A DNA stretch of 64,000 nucleotides, taken from assembly GCA_963662155.1 (NCBI GenBank), contig OY759273.1:758942-822941 (forward strand). Direction: 5' to 3'. The notes beneath the pieces were generated by a model. It worked only from the letters and a program-made list of their open reading frames with translations, was not told the origin of the DNA and made no database searches. The DNA comes from Lamellibrachia columna (lineage: Eukaryota; Annelida; Polychaeta; Sabellida; Siboglinidae). The translations under genes and the position numbers were made by a program. This document shows, one piece after another, positions 63,821 through 64,000 of the stretch (position 1 is the stretch's first letter; each line of letters opens with the position of its first letter).

Positions 63821-64000
63821 GTGTCTGTCACACTAGAAGCATCCCAGTGCCAGTAGCTTGTCTGTCACACAAGAAACATCCCAGTGCCAGTAGCGTGTCT
63901 GTCACAATATAAACATCCCAGTGCCAGTAGCTTGTCTGTCACACAAGAAATATCCCAGTACCAGTAGCGTGTCTGTCACATAAGAAATATCCCAGTGCTT
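63821..64000. repeat. Apparent start of a third super-unit copy
   Basis: From about 63.82 kb the order AGTAGCTTGTCTG, TCACAATA(T/G)AAAC, CAGTACCAGTAGCG and CACATAAGAAATATCC matches 30.39-30.54 kb and 47.24-47.40 kb. It does not match the expected continuation at 41.7 kb. The window ends 180 bases into it. Confidence 0.7.

Larger units (their letters stand above)
18646..64000. repeat. 37-bp satellite array, right block (about 1,228 copies)
   Basis: The array resumes in the exact phase of the left block and continues past the window end without a further break. Monomer length is again 37 bp with rare 36-bp members (TCTGCACAC, TCTGCTCAC, or AACATCCAGTG). Most of the block belongs to multi-kilobase duplicated segments listed separately. 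Open frames of 62-112 codons, mostly on the minus strand, arise where TCTGCCACAC variants turn a TGA into TGG. They recur at the same offsets as the duplications and have no domain content. Confidence 0.98.

Noticed and set aside
6211..64000. CRISPR-like regular short repeats
   Set aside because: The 37-bp units are directly adjacent with no unique spacers, and the context is eukaryotic. It is a tandem satellite.
6211..64000. Hairpin-forming dyad GTGTCTGTCACAC in each 37-bp monomer
   Set aside because: Only four base pairs (GTGT/ACAC) around a five-base loop, which is too weak to claim structure.

Overview
This window is eukaryotic and almost certainly animal. The evidence is two non-LTR retrotransposon fragments of the invertebrate jockey/CR1/L2 type, long (TG)n and (TATG)n microsatellites, and two large minisatellite arrays. 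There is no operon-like gene density. A marine invertebrate such as a mollusc would fit, but the sequence alone does not fix the species. I found no intact host gene, tRNA, rRNA or CRISPR array.

Layout: (1) 1-1713 is a tandem array of a strictly 32-bp monomer, 53.5 copies. (2) 1714-6210 is a 4.5-kb spacer with low-copy DNA (1714-3011), a (GT)113 microsatellite (3012-3237), a decayed minus-strand non-LTR retrotransposon (3238-5748; endonuclease tail, connecting region, reverse transcriptase, 3' UTR), a (TG)30/(TATG)n microsatellite (5749-5868) and 342 bp of unassigned DNA. (3) From 6211 to the end of the window runs a giant 37-bp satellite, about 1,530 monomers in 56.7 kb. Its only break is a 1,134-bp 5'-truncated minus-strand non-LTR element at 17512-18645.

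The 37-bp array is built from nested, recent tandem duplications whose periods equal whole numbers of monomers. They are 1,174 bp (8.8-11.2 kb), 3,844 bp (19.6-27.2 kb), 1,811 bp (37.6-41.0 and 59.6-63.2 kb), 5,138 bp (47.6-57.9 kb) and a 16,859-bp super-unit (about 29.75-46.6 kb, repeated from 46.6 kb). The arithmetic closes: material downstream of the 5,138-bp duplication is offset by 21,997 bp, which is 16,859 + 5,138. Local deletions of 184 bp (five monomers) and 74 bp (two monomers) explain the later shifts. A third super-unit copy seems to start near 63.82 kb.

The 32-bp monomer and the reverse complement of the 37-bp monomer share GACACGCT, GATGTT and CTAG in the same order and nearly the same spacing. 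The two arrays may therefore be diverged relatives in opposite orientation around the spacer. No genes work together here. The interest lies in satellite evolution and in how mobile elements meet simple repeats. Duplication boundaries are read by eye and are good to tens of bases.
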